Source: Agathobacter ruminis
GTDB taxonomy: Bacteria > Bacillota > Clostridia > Lachnospirales > Lachnospiraceae
Length of the DNA: 43,357 nt
Direction of reading: 5' to 3'
Assembly: GCF_002735305.1 (NCBI RefSeq)
Contig: NZ_PDYG01000002.1
Span: forward strand, 1-43,357
The translations under genes were made by a program, and so were the position numbers. Positions within the stretch are counted from its first letter, which is position 1; each line of letters starts with the position of its first letter. The notes below the pieces were generated by a model. The model did no database searches. It was not told where the DNA came from and was given only the letters and a program-made list of their open reading frames with translations. Shown here piece after piece: positions 8,170 to 16,076 of this stretch.

Positions 8170-9381
8170 ATGGAGATGAATGCTTCTCAGATTGAGGAGA
8201 TCGTGAAACAGGTATTGTCAAATGTATCCGGAATTCCGTCTGTATCTTCGCCGTCTGCAGAGATTCCGCAAACCGTAAAGGTCGGAATGCTGACAGAACT
8301 CGGCAAGATGGAAGTCAAAGAATTCCCGATGCCGCAGGTTGGTGATGATGACCTGCTGGTGCGTGTGGAAGGATGCGGCATCTGTGGAACAGATTCTCAT
8401 GAATACAAGAGAGACCCATTCTCATTGATTCCGGTTGCACTCGGACACGAAGGCACCGGAGAAATCGTCAAAATGGGAAAAAATGTAAAGACAGACAGCG
8501 CAGGCAAACCGGTCAAAGTCGGAGATAAGATTGTAACCTGTATGATTTTTAAGGACGATCCGGATATCACGATGTTTGACCTGAACAAAAAGAATGTTGG
8601 TGGCGCCGATGTATACGGATTGCTTCCGGATGATGAAGTTCATGCAAACGGATGGTTTTCGGACTATATTCTGGTCCGTGGTGGACTGGGATCTACATTC
8701 TTTAATGTCAGCGATCTGGATTTGGACTCACGCATCCTGATTGAGCCGTGTGCGGTTTTGATTCACGCAGTTGAGCGTGCAAAGACGACTGGAATTCTGA
8801 GATTCAACAGCCGTGTTGTGGTACAGGGATGCGGACCAATCGGACTGATTTGCGTGGCAGTATTAAAGACTATGGGAATTCAGAATATTGTTACTGTGGA
8901 TGGTAATGAGCAGAGAATGGAATTCTCACACAGACTTGGCGCAAGCGGTCATGTGAATTTCACACAGCATGATGGAATCGAAAATCTTGCGAATGCAGTC
9001 AAAGAAGCCTTTGGCGGACATCTTGCGGATTTTGCATTTCAATGTACGGGTTCACCGGCAGGACATGCGAATGTGTACAAATTCATTCGCAACGGCGGCG
9101 GACTCTGCGAGCTGGGATTTTTCATCAATGGCGGAGATGCAACCATCAATCCGCATTTTGATATCTGCTCAAAAGAAATCACCGAAGTGGGAAGCTGGGT
9201 ATATACCTTAAGAGATTATGTGACCACATTTGATTTCTTAAAGAGCGCAAAGGCAATCGGCCTGCCGATGAAGGAACTGATCACCGACAAATATCCGCTC
9301 AGTCGGATTGACGAAGCCTTCAAGAAAGCGGCATCCATGACTGGACTCAAGATCGCCGTGATGCGTGAAGATTTGGCATAA
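8170..9381 (+). CDS. Zinc-type medium-chain alcohol dehydrogenase with encapsulation peptide
   Basis: 403 residues. The N-terminal helix NASQIEEIVKQVLSNV is a second, clearly related encapsulation peptide, followed by a Pro/Ser linker to about residue 33. The MDR fold carries C69 in GCGICGTDSHE and H93-E94 in LGHEG as catalytic-zinc and active-site residues; a Rossmann segment VVVQGCGPIGL lies near 217-227. The four-cysteine structural-zinc lobe of classical ADHs is not visible. It probably regenerates NAD+ by reducing propionaldehyde to propanol, and may also reduce lactaldehyde to propanediol. Many Pdu-type compartments use an iron-dependent PduQ here instead. AAGGAGG sits at 8156-8162, just after the preceding stop. 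Confidence 0.87.
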   Translation: MEMNASQIEEIVKQVLSNVSGIPSVSSPSAEIPQTVKVGMLTELGKMEVKEFPMPQVGDDDLLVRVEGCGICGTDSHEYKRDPFSLIPVALGHEGTGEIVKMGKNVKTDSAGKPVKVGDKIVTCMIFKDDPDITMFDLNKKNVGGADVYGLLPDDEVHANGWFSDYILVRGGLGSTFFNVSDLDLDSRILIEPCAVLIHAVERAKTTGILRFNSRVVVQGCGPIGLICVAVLKTMGIQNIVTVDGNEQRMEFSHRLGASGHVNFTQHDGIENLANAVKEAFGGHLADFAFQCTGSPAGHANVYKFIRNGGGLCELGFFINGGDATINPHFDICSKEITEVGSWVYTLRDYVTTFDFLKSAKAIGLPMKELITDKYPLSRIDEAFKKAASMTGLKIAVMREDLA

Positions 9382-9392
9382 GGAGAATTCTT

Positions 9393-9713
9393 ATGGTGGA
9401 TGAAAGAGCAGTGGGAATGCTGGAAGTATATGGTCTGGTTTGTGCATTTATGGCGGCGGACAGCGGCTGCAAGGCAGCCAATGTGACGCTGGAACCGTTT
9501 GATAAAAATAAACCTGCGAATGCGGACAGCCTTCCGGTACCGCTTCTGGTCACAATTAAATTCCGTGGGACTGTCGATGATGTGACGGCAGCAGTCGAAG
9601 CAGGACGCGCAACCGCGGAAGCACTCACCGGAGTCGTGACCAGTCATGTGATACCAAGACCTACGGAACATACCCTGAAAATGCTGGGAATCAGCGGATT
9701 TGATGTGAATTAA
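9393..9713 (+). CDS. BMC-H shell protein with an insertion between strands
   Basis: 106 residues with the single BMC fold: [10 protein letters not shown] at the start and [13 protein letters not shown] at the end. Relative to the PduA-like copies downstream, about 11 extra residues (around [13 protein letters not shown]) are inserted after the second strand, before LLVTIKF. This loop may change the pore surface or edge. It is the first of four consecutive BMC-H genes. GGAG lies 7-10 nt upstream of the ATG. Confidence 0.88.
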   Translation: MVDERAVGMLEVYGLVCAFMAADSGCKAANVTLEPFDKNKPANADSLPVPLLVTIKFRGTVDDVTAAVEAGRATAEALTGVVTSHVIPRPTEHTLKMLGISGFDVN

Positions 9714-9729
9714 AAGGAGGAAAACAATT

Positions 9730-10017
9730 ATGGCACAGGAAGCATTGGGAATGATTGAAACAAGAGGATTAACCGCAGCAATTGAGGCTGCAGATGCAAT
9801 GACAAAGGCAGCAGAAGTTGTACTTGTCGGAACAGAAAAAATCGGATCCGGACTCGTAACCGTAATGGTTCGCGGAGATGTCGGAGCAGTGAAGGCATCG
9901 GTAGAAGCCGGCGCACAGAGTGCACAGAGACTTGGAGAACTGGTTGCAGAGCATGTCATCCCAAGACCACATACCGATGTTGAGAAAATTTTACCGGGAT
10001 TCCCGGCTGCAAAGTAA
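9730..10017 (+). CDS. BMC-H shell protein, PduA/EutM type
   Basis: A 95-residue canonical hexameric shell protein: [14 protein letters not shown], the pore region after VKASVEAGA, and [11 protein letters not shown] at the C-terminus. It should be a major facet protein. AAAGGAGG just upstream predicts high expression. It is closely related to the gene at 10432; the first ten residues differ at one position and whole blocks are identical, pointing to a recent duplication. Its stop TAA is followed directly by the next ATG. Confidence 0.95.
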   Translation: MAQEALGMIETRGLTAAIEAADAMTKAAEVVLVGTEKIGSGLVTVMVRGDVGAVKASVEAGAQSAQRLGELVAEHVIPRPHTDVEKILPGFPAAK

Positions 10018-10416
10018 ATGCGTATGGGAACTTCATATGGACTGATTGAAGTTTCCGGTGTGGTTGCGGCAATTGATTCACTGGATGCAATGTGTAAAGC
10101 GGCAGAGGTATCCCTCGTTACCTGGGAACGCAAACTGGGCGGACGCCTGGTCACACTGATTGTGGAAGGTGATGTGGCAGATTGTAAGGCGGCTGTGGAG
10201 GCCGCAAGCGCAATCTGTGCCGCCAACCGGCATATCCTTGCATCAAGCGGTGTGATTGCAGCTCCGGCGGAAGAGACCCGCAAGATGGTTGCACTTTCAA
10301 GAAAGCGCATCGCACCTGAGGAACCGGAAACCCCAAAAACAGAGACGAAAAAAACAGAGACGAAAAAAACAGAACACAAAAAGTCAGATCAAAAACAAAA
10401 GCCAAAGAAAAAATAG
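10018..10416 (+). CDS. BMC-H shell protein with lysine-rich C-terminal tail
   Basis: 132 residues. A BMC domain (about 1-90, SYGLIEVSGVVAAIDSLDAM) is followed by a roughly 35-residue low-complexity basic tail with KTETKKTETKKTEHKK and a KPKKK end. The start ATG abuts the previous stop and has no Shine-Dalgarno of its own, so reinitiation is expected and the protein is probably less abundant than its neighbours. The tail is encoded partly by a short tandem DNA repeat around 10339-10380. Basic tails on shell proteins could contact cargo, other shell tiles or nucleic acid; which one is not known. Confidence 0.88.
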   Translation: MRMGTSYGLIEVSGVVAAIDSLDAMCKAAEVSLVTWERKLGGRLVTLIVEGDVADCKAAVEAASAICAANRHILASSGVIAAPAEETRKMVALSRKRIAPEEPETPKTETKKTETKKTEHKKSDQKQKPKKK

Positions 10417-10431
10417 CAGGAGGACAAAATT

Positions 10432-10710
10432 ATGGCACAGGAAGCATTAGGAATGGTAGAAACAAGAGGTTTGGTAGCAGCAATTGAGGCAGCAGATACA
10501 ATGTGCAAAGCCGCAAATGTTACCCTTGTCGGCACTGAGAAAATCGGATCCGGCCTTGTAACCGTAATGGTACGCGGAGATGTCGGAGCAGTGAAATCTT
10601 CAGTGGAAGCCGGCGCACAGAATGCAGAACGTCTCGGCGAACTCGTTGCAAGCCATGTAATCCCAAGACCACATACCGATGTGGAAGCAATCTTACCAAA
10701 GATTAAATAA
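10432..10710 (+). CDS. BMC-H shell protein, PduA/EutM type (paralogue)
   Basis: A 92-residue hexameric shell protein, near-identical to the product of 9730-10017 over most of its length ([52 protein letters not shown]). GCAGGAGG precedes the ATG. It is followed by a strong stem-loop before pduL, which could stabilise the shell-gene part of the transcript. Confidence 0.95.
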   Translation: MAQEALGMVETRGLVAAIEAADTMCKAANVTLVGTEKIGSGLVTVMVRGDVGAVKSSVEAGAQNAERLGELVASHVIPRPHTDVEAILPKIK

Positions 10711-10723
10711 GCAGATTGTTTGT

Positions 10724-10748
10724 GCACTGCCGGGAAAGCCGGCAGTGC
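10724..10748 (+). promoter_or_regulatory. Intercistronic stem-loop between shell genes and pduL
   Basis: A perfect 10-bp GC-rich stem (GCACTGCCGG at 10724-10733, CCGGCAGTGC at 10739-10748) with loop GAAAG. No T-run follows, so it is not a standard terminator. The likely role is RNA processing or 3' end protection that sets shell protein levels apart from downstream enzymes; that role is inferred. Confidence 0.75.
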
Positions 10749-10787
10749 GAGATTACGGGATTCACAAAAATCGATGAGGAATTCGCA

Positions 10788-11438
10788 GTGGAAAGACAGG
10801 AAATTGAAACAATTACAAAATTAGTGCTCGCCAGTTTACAGGAACAGAGCACAGACAATACCGGCTTTGAAGTGCCGGTCGGTGTCAGCAACCGGCATAT
10901 CCATCTGTCACAAAAGGACGTGGAGATTCTGTTTGGCGAAGGCCATGTCCTGACACCAAAAAAGGAATTGATGGGTGGTCAGTTTGCATGTGAAGAATGT
11001 TGCACCATTGTCGGATTGAAGTTGCGTGCCATCGAGAATGTGCGCGTGCTTGGACCGGCGCGTTCGGCAACGCAGGTGGAAATCGCACAGACGGATGCGC
11101 GTAAGCTTGGAATTACGGTTCCAGTGCGTGAATCGGGCGATATCAAAGGATCGGCACCAATTGCAATTGTCGGACCAAAAGGCGCCGTTTATTGCAAGGA
11201 AGGCTGCATCATCGCGGCTCGTCATATCCATATGTCACCGGCAGATGCCAAAATGGCGGGACTGGCAGATGGAGATTACGTAAGTGTTGCAGTGGACAAT
11301 GAGCGTGGAACCACTTTTGACAAAGTGAAGATTCGTGTCGATGAAAGCTTTACTTTGGAAATGCATATCGATACGGATGAAGCCAATGCGGCCGAAATCA
11401 GTACCGGCAATAAAGTAAAAATTGTGCGAAAAGCATAA
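10788..11438 (+). CDS. pduL: PduL phosphate propanoyltransferase
   Basis: It converts propionyl-CoA and phosphate to propionyl-phosphate and CoA, recycling CoA inside the compartment. The two PduL half-domains show their zinc-binding histidine motifs, SNRHIHLS (about residue 37-44) and ARHIHMSPADA (about 146-156). The N-terminal helix ERQEIETITKLVLASLQ is an encapsulation peptide. I chose GTG 10788 because GAGGA at 10776-10780 lies 7 nt upstream and the product then starts at the peptide; the frame is open from 10716 through the hairpin, which is not expected to be coding. Length is 216 residues, usual for the family. Confidence 0.93.
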   Translation: MERQEIETITKLVLASLQEQSTDNTGFEVPVGVSNRHIHLSQKDVEILFGEGHVLTPKKELMGGQFACEECCTIVGLKLRAIENVRVLGPARSATQVEIAQTDARKLGITVPVRESGDIKGSAPIAIVGPKGAVYCKEGCIIAARHIHMSPADAKMAGLADGDYVSVAVDNERGTTFDKVKIRVDESFTLEMHIDTDEANAAEISTGNKVKIVRKA

Positions 11439-11465
11439 TCGTTCACAGGAAGGAAGGGTGTCGAA

Positions 11466-11735
11466 ATGATTGTAGGAAAAGTAACCGGAAGTATCGTTTC
11501 CACACGCAAACAGGATAACTTAATCGGCAATAAATTCATGATTGTTGAGCCAATCAGCAGCATGAAGGGAAGCAATGCACAGGTTGTGGCAATTGATAAT
11601 ATCGGCGCCGGAATCGGCGAATATGTATTGGTTGCGCAGGGATCTGCGGCCCGTATCGGCTGTGGCATGCAGGATTCTCCGATTGATGCGGCAATTGTTG
11701 GTATTATAGATGACATTGGAAAGCTGGAAAAATAA
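11466..11735 (+). CDS. BMC-P shell vertex protein, EutN/CcmL type
   Basis: 89 residues, beginning MIVGKVTGSIVSTRKQ and containing AIDNIGAGIGEYVLVAQGSAAR, the hallmark sequences of pentameric EutN/CcmL vertex proteins. These cap the corners of the icosahedral shell. AAGGAAGG is upstream. The next gene begins 3 nt after its stop. Confidence 0.95.
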   Translation: MIVGKVTGSIVSTRKQDNLIGNKFMIVEPISSMKGSNAQVVAIDNIGAGIGEYVLVAQGSAARIGCGMQDSPIDAAIVGIIDDIGKLEK

Positions 11736-11738
11736 TCT

Positions 11739-13073
11739 ATGAATCTTTCAGAATTAAGTGAAATACTAAAACAAAACGGAATTGTCGGCGCGGGTGGCGC
11801 AGGGTTCCCAACCTATGGAAAACTCAGTGAGCGCGCCGATATCATTCTGCTGAATTGTGCGGAATGTGAGCCACTTTTGAAGCTGCACCGTCAGCTTCTG
11901 TGCCGGCATGCATCCGAAATTTTAAAGGCATTTGCCCTTGTGGCATCTGTATTGTCTGCAAAGCAGGCAATCATAGGGATTAAAGAAGAATATACGAATA
12001 CAATCGCGGCCTGTGAAGAAGCGATGAAAGCCTATCCGGTGATTTCCATGCATAAACTTCCGGGAGCCTATCCGATGGGGGACGAAGTCGTCCTTATCTA
12101 TGAGGCAACCGGACGCGTGGTCAGACCGGGCGGCCTGCCAATCGAACAGGGCGTTTGTGTCTTTAATGTAGAGACATTATATAATATTTATCGTGCAGTA
12201 TACGAAAACCGGCCGGTGACGGAAAAGTATGTCACCATCGCAGGAGAAGTCCAGGAGCCGCAGACACTGCGTGTCCCAATCGGTATGTCGATTCATGATG
12301 TGGTTCAGCTGGCCGGGGGCGTGACAACCGAAGATCCGGTTTATCTGCTCGGCGGTCCGATGATGGGAAATTTTGGAAATGAATTCGGTGTGATTACCAA
12401 GACGACAAGCGCCATCATTGTATTGCCGCAAAATCATCCGCTGGTATATCGCAAAAAACCGAATATCGCAATCGCAATCAGGCGGTCTGCGTCGAGCTGC
12501 TGCCAATGCAGAACCTGTACGGATTTGTGCCCGAGACATAATCTCGGACATCCGATTGAGCCGCATTTGTTTATGAGAGCATGCAGCAATGCGGACACAC
12601 AGTCGGTTGCACCATATATCAATACACTGTTTTGCAGTTCGTGCAATGTCTGCGAAATGTATGCCTGCCCACAGGGACTGTCGCCGCGCAGCATTATGGC
12701 AGAATTCAAAAACGGACTGCGAAAGAGCGGCGTGAAGCCGCCGGAAGTGGAGGCAAAACCCGTATCGATTCATCGGGAATATCATCGGATTCCGGAAGAA
12801 AGACTTGTAATCAGACTCGGATTGAGGCAATATGATAGTAAGGCCGAATTACAGGAGACCGGATGTGCATGCGACATCGCAAAGATTCGCATGTCTCAGC
12901 ATATCGGAGCACCGGCGAAGCCAGTCGTGGCTGTCGGAGATTCAGTAAAGGCCGGACAAATGATCGGTGAGGCTCAATCCGGATTATCAGTCAATATTCA
13001 TGCATCCATTTCAGGGACAGTCAGGGAAGTAACCGATGCAGAAGTTGTCATTGCTGCATCGAAAGGAGATTGA
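11739..13073 (+). CDS. pduS: PduS/RnfC-like electron-transfer flavoprotein
   Basis: 444 residues. The N-terminal segment GIVGAGGAGFPTYGKL is the FMN/NADH-binding start of the RnfC/PduS family, followed by a SLBB-like domain. Two [4Fe-4S] motifs follow: C254 or C255, C257, C260, C264 and C299, C302, C305, C310. The C-terminal part (about 385-440) resembles a biotinyl/lipoyl-like half-barrel. In B12 systems PduS reduces cobalamin; here no cobalamin enzyme is present, so a role in electron exchange across the shell or in supplying electrons to the activase is more likely. The stop overlaps a region just before the ATG of the PduT-like gene, and PduS and PduT are known partners. Confidence 0.9.
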   Translation: MNLSELSEILKQNGIVGAGGAGFPTYGKLSERADIILLNCAECEPLLKLHRQLLCRHASEILKAFALVASVLSAKQAIIGIKEEYTNTIAACEEAMKAYPVISMHKLPGAYPMGDEVVLIYEATGRVVRPGGLPIEQGVCVFNVETLYNIYRAVYENRPVTEKYVTIAGEVQEPQTLRVPIGMSIHDVVQLAGGVTTEDPVYLLGGPMMGNFGNEFGVITKTTSAIIVLPQNHPLVYRKKPNIAIAIRRSASSCCQCRTCTDLCPRHNLGHPIEPHLFMRACSNADTQSVAPYINTLFCSSCNVCEMYACPQGLSPRSIMAEFKNGLRKSGVKPPEVEAKPVSIHREYHRIPEERLVIRLGLRQYDSKAELQETGCACDIAKIRMSQHIGAPAKPVVAVGDSVKAGQMIGEAQSGLSVNIHASISGTVREVTDAEVVIAASKGD

Positions 13074-13075
13074 TT

Positions 13076-13624
13076 ATGCAAAAAGCAATCGGATTGATTG
13101 AATTTAAGAGCATTGCTTCCGGCATTACGGCAACCGACAAAATGGTCAAGACCGCCGATGTCGAACTGCTCGAAGCCCAGGCCGTTTGTCCGGGAAAATA
13201 TATTGCTTTGATTTGCGGAAGTTTGAGCGCCGTAAAAGCTGCTGTGGAAGCAGGTCGCAACACACGAAGTGAAGATTATATTGACAGTTTTTTGCTGGGA
13301 AATCCGGATGAAGCCATTTTCCCTGCAATATACGGATGTGTTGAGAATACGGACATTCATGCGCTGGGCATTTTGGAGACCTATGATGTGGCATCCATCA
13401 TTGTCGCTGCGGATATTGCAGCAAAGACTGCTGCGATACAATTGCTTGAACTACGCCTCGCCAAAGGTTTGTGCGGAAAAAGTTATCTGCTTTTAACAGG
13501 AGAGGTCGCAGCCTGCGAAGCTGCAATCGCAAAAGCAAAAAAAGAAATCGCAGATACCGGTATGTTTTTGAGTGATTCGGTAATTGCTCATCCGGACGAG
13601 AGGTTGATCAAGACCATCGTCTAG
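13076..13624 (+). CDS. pduT: PduT-like BMC-T shell protein with Fe-S cysteine
   Basis: 182 residues with two BMC domains in tandem (about 1-88 and 96-180), giving a pseudohexameric trimer. The Salmonella PduT residue that binds a central [4Fe-4S] cluster, C38 in a CPGK context, is conserved here at C38 (VCPGKY). With the PduS-like gene just upstream, this marks an electron conduit through the shell. The start is ATG 13076 with AAAGGAG at 13063-13068; the frame is also open from a TTG at 13070. Confidence 0.92.
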   Translation: MQKAIGLIEFKSIASGITATDKMVKTADVELLEAQAVCPGKYIALICGSLSAVKAAVEAGRNTRSEDYIDSFLLGNPDEAIFPAIYGCVENTDIHALGILETYDVASIIVAADIAAKTAAIQLLELRLAKGLCGKSYLLLTGEVAACEAAIAKAKKEIADTGMFLSDSVIAHPDERLIKTIV

Positions 13625-13648
13625 GAAATCCATACAGGACGGTGAATC

Positions 13649-14425
13649 ATGTTAGCAGTAGAGCGACGAAATCTGATTCTTGAAAAATTACAGGACGAAA
13701 AATCCGTGATTGTCGGAGAATTATCCGCACAATTTGAAGTTTCGGAAGAGACAATCCGCAGAGACCTCGACAAACTCGAAAAGGAAGGTCTTTGCAAGAA
13801 GACATACGGTGGAGCAACTTTATGCGAGACTCCGGGTGTCGAGATGCCATTTATGGTGCGTCGAAAAAAGAATATGGAAGGGAAAAACAAAATTGCCAAT
13901 TTCATCAGCGAGATGGTGGAAGACGGCGAGCATATCATTGTTGACCCGAGTACGACAAGTCTTGCCATTGTAAATGCGTTGCAGGCAAAAGGCAAAAAAG
14001 GCCTGACCATTATCACCAATTCTCTCGAAGTATTGCTGGAAGCAAGCGACCAGAGTGATTGGGAGATTATGTCGACCGGCGGCTATCTCAACGGCAAATA
14101 TCTTGCACTGGTAGGACCGCGTGCACTTGACGGCATCAAAGCCATGAATGCGGACAAAGTGATTTTGTCCTGCAAAGGATTTGATATGCAAAAGGGCGTG
14201 ACGGACGCAAATGAATTGTTTTCGCAGGTAAAGCAGGCAATGCTGAATTCGGGAATGAAAAAAATTCTGGTTGTGGATTCGACCAAATTTGACAAGGTGG
14301 CATTTTCAAAAATCTGTGATCCATGCGATTTGGATATGGTTGTAACTGATGAAAAACCGGATGCTGCATGGCTGAAATTTTTTGAAGAAAACGGAATTCC
14401 ATGTATTTATGGAGAATCATCTTGA
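13649..14425 (+). CDS. DeoR-family transcriptional repressor of the microcompartment operon
   Basis: 258 residues. An N-terminal winged helix-turn-helix (ERRNLILEKLQDEKSVIVGE, then VSEETIRRDLDKLEKEGL, residues 5-50) is followed by the DeoR sugar-phosphate sensor domain, with IIVDPSTTSLAIVNAL as phosphate-binding loop. These repressors respond to sugar phosphates, here plausibly fuculose- or rhamnulose-1-phosphate or DHAP. It is the last gene of the operon, 24 nt after the pduT-like gene, and so is autoregulated. The phased CCACA repeats at 1592-1649 are its candidate operator. The -35 of the pyrB promoter overlaps its stop codon. Confidence 0.9.
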   Translation: MLAVERRNLILEKLQDEKSVIVGELSAQFEVSEETIRRDLDKLEKEGLCKKTYGGATLCETPGVEMPFMVRRKKNMEGKNKIANFISEMVEDGEHIIVDPSTTSLAIVNALQAKGKKGLTIITNSLEVLLEASDQSDWEIMSTGGYLNGKYLALVGPRALDGIKAMNADKVILSCKGFDMQKGVTDANELFSQVKQAMLNSGMKKILVVDSTKFDKVAFSKICDPCDLDMVVTDEKPDAAWLKFFEENGIPCIYGESS

Positions 14426-14450
14426 AACCGATACAAAAACAATTTATAAT
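14422..14450 (+). promoter_or_regulatory. pyrBI promoter
   Basis: TTGAAA at 14422-14427 and TATAAT at 14445-14450 with a 17-bp spacer; the -35 overlaps the deoR stop. Transcription should start near 14457, leaving about 27 nt before the leader peptide start. Confidence 0.85.
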
Positions 14451-14483
14451 ACCTTAAGATGAATGCAAAGGAGAATTGTCACA

Positions 14484-14555
14484 ATGCCTATTTCGAATCC
14501 AAAACAGTATATGCATATGACGCTTTTTTCTCATTTTATCTTTTATATTATTTGA
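14484..14555 (+). CDS. Putative pyrL-like leader peptide
   Basis: A 23-codon frame starts at ATG 14484, with AAAGGAG at 14467-14473, and ends TGA 14553-14555. The peptide begins MPISNPKQYMHM and ends in Phe/Ile/Tyr-rich TLFSHFIFYII, because the RNA across 14521-14560 is 65% U. The stop codon is 5 nt before the stem of an intrinsic terminator that precedes pyrB. This is the same arrangement as enterobacterial pyrL, where UTP-dependent pausing in a U-tract couples the ribosome to polymerase and prevents termination. Confidence 0.7.
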   Translation: MPISNPKQYMHMTLFSHFIFYII

Positions 14556-14560
14556 TTTCT

Positions 14561-14596
14561 AAGGGACCATCGTCTTCGGACGAAGGGTCCCTTTTG
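14561..14596 (+). terminator. Attenuator upstream of pyrB
   Basis: Stem AAGGGACC (14561-14568) with GGTCCCTT (14586-14593) continues, past a small internal loop, into TCGTC/GACGA closed by a TTCG tetraloop, then TTTTGTTTG. A ribosome stopped at 14553-14555 would cover the 5' arm. Confidence 0.88.
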
Positions 14597-14621
14597 TTTG
14601 ATTTATTTCAGGAGGTATGAT

Positions 14622-15548
14622 ATGAGACATTTGATGAGTCCGCTTGATTTTACAGTGGAAGAATTACAGGAGCTGCTTCTGCTGGCGCAGGATATCGAGA
14701 AGCATCCGGACAAGTATGCACACGCCTGTGAGGGCAAAAAGCTGGCAACCTGTTTTTATGAACCGAGTACCAGAACAAGATTGAGTTTTGAAGCTGCAAT
14801 GTTGAATCTCGGAGGTAATGTTTTGGGATTCCACAGTGCGAATTCTTCATCCGCTGCAAAAGGAGAGAGCGTTTCCGATACCATTCGCGTAATTTCATGT
14901 TATGCCGATATCTGTGCAATCCGTCACCCGAAGGAGGGCGCAGCACTTGTGGCTTCGCAGAAATCCAAGATTCCGGTAATCAATGCCGGTGACGGCGGCC
15001 ATCAGCACCCGACACAGACTCTGACGGATTTGCTGACCATTTATTCACTCAAAGGACGGTTGGACAATATGACCATCGGTCTTTGCGGAGACTTAAAATT
15101 CGGACGCACGGTTCACTCACTGATCAATGCGCTGATCCGCTATCCGAATGTCAAATTTGTATTGATTTCGCCGGAAGAACTGCGCATCCCAAGCTACATC
15201 AGAGAGGATGTACTTGAGGCGAACAACATTGAATTTGTGGAACTTGAGCGAATCGAGGAAGCAATCCCGCAGTTGGATATCCTTTATATGACAAGAGTGC
15301 AGCGTGAGCGTTTCTTCAATGAGGAGGACTATGTCCGTTTAAAAGATTTCTATGTACTGAACCAGGAAAAATTAAACCGGGCAAAGCCGGATATGATGGT
15401 GCTTCATCCATTGCCGCGTGTCAATGAAATCTCTGTTGAGGTGGATGATGACCCGCGTGCGGCATACTTCAAACAGGCACAGTATGGCGTATATGTCCGC
15501 ATGGCTTTGATTTTGACACTGCTTGGAATTGATGTTGAGAAAGAATAG
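14622..15548 (+). CDS. pyrB: Aspartate carbamoyltransferase catalytic subunit
   Basis: 308 residues; it joins carbamoyl phosphate and L-aspartate in the first committed step of pyrimidine synthesis. It carries the carbamoyl-phosphate motif STRTRLSFE (about 52-60), [11 protein letters not shown] (about 130-140) and [10 protein letters not shown] near the C-terminus. The start is ATG 14622 with GGAGG at 14611-14615; the frame extends upstream to 14598 through the attenuator, which should not be coding. It is followed by pyrI 12 nt later, so the two form the class B-type holoenzyme. Confidence 0.97.
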   Translation: MRHLMSPLDFTVEELQELLLLAQDIEKHPDKYAHACEGKKLATCFYEPSTRTRLSFEAAMLNLGGNVLGFHSANSSSAAKGESVSDTIRVISCYADICAIRHPKEGAALVASQKSKIPVINAGDGGHQHPTQTLTDLLTIYSLKGRLDNMTIGLCGDLKFGRTVHSLINALIRYPNVKFVLISPEELRIPSYIREDVLEANNIEFVELERIEEAIPQLDILYMTRVQRERFFNEEDYVRLKDFYVLNQEKLNRAKPDMMVLHPLPRVNEISVEVDDDPRAAYFKQAQYGVYVRMALILTLLGIDVEKE

Positions 15549-15560
15549 AGGAGAGAGTGT

Positions 15561-15995
15561 ATGTTAAATATCAGTGGAATTCATGAAGGATTTGTATTGG
15601 ACCATATCAAGTCCGGCCGTTCGCTTCAGATATATCATGACCTGAAACTGGACAAACTTGATTGCACCGTCGCAATCATTATGAATGCAAAGAGCAACAA
15701 GATGGGAAAGAAGGATATCATCAAAGTGGAATGCCCGATTGAGGCACTTGACCTCGATATCCTCGGATTTATCGATCACAATATCACGGTCAACGTCATC
15801 AAAGGAGATAAGATTGTGGAGAAAAAGCCGCTGGCACTTCCAAAGCAGATTAAGAATGTCATCCGATGCAAAAATCCGCGCTGCATTACCTCGATAGAGC
15901 AGGAACTGGACCATATCTTTATCCTGACAGATGAGGAAAAGGAAGTATACCGCTGCAAATATTGTGAAGAAAAATATGCCGGAAGCGCGGAATAA
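15561..15995 (+). CDS. pyrI: Aspartate carbamoyltransferase regulatory subunit
   Basis: 144 residues. The N-terminal allosteric domain (IKSGRSLQIYHDL, nucleotide-binding) precedes a zinc domain with four cysteines in CKNPRC and CKYC that contacts PyrB. It transmits CTP/UTP/ATP control. This PyrI is shorter than the enterobacterial protein (about 153 residues), as in other Clostridia. GAGGAGAG precedes the ATG. Confidence 0.96.
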   Translation: MLNISGIHEGFVLDHIKSGRSLQIYHDLKLDKLDCTVAIIMNAKSNKMGKKDIIKVECPIEALDLDILGFIDHNITVNVIKGDKIVEKKPLALPKQIKNVIRCKNPRCITSIEQELDHIFILTDEEKEVYRCKYCEEKYAGSAE

Positions 15996-16076
15996 CTTGC
16001 CGCACCGCCGGAGGAATGGTAGTATTAAATACGGTAATTTTGTAACAGTTTAATAGATTATGGAAAGGAAATCAGC

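Noticed and set aside
9216-10379. Long minus-strand open frame (387 codons) opposite the shell-protein genes
   Set aside because: It covers several well-supported BMC-H genes antisense, has low-complexity Ser/Ala/Thr composition and no ribosome site; it arises from codon bias and repeated shell sequence.
10339-10380. Short tandem repeat mistaken for a CRISPR or VNTR array
   Set aside because: It is two to three 15-bp units coding the KTETKK tail, in frame; no spacers.
12177-12830. Minus-strand open frame of 217 codons inside pduS
   Set aside because: It is antisense to the Fe-S motif region of a clearly real gene; composition is random-like.
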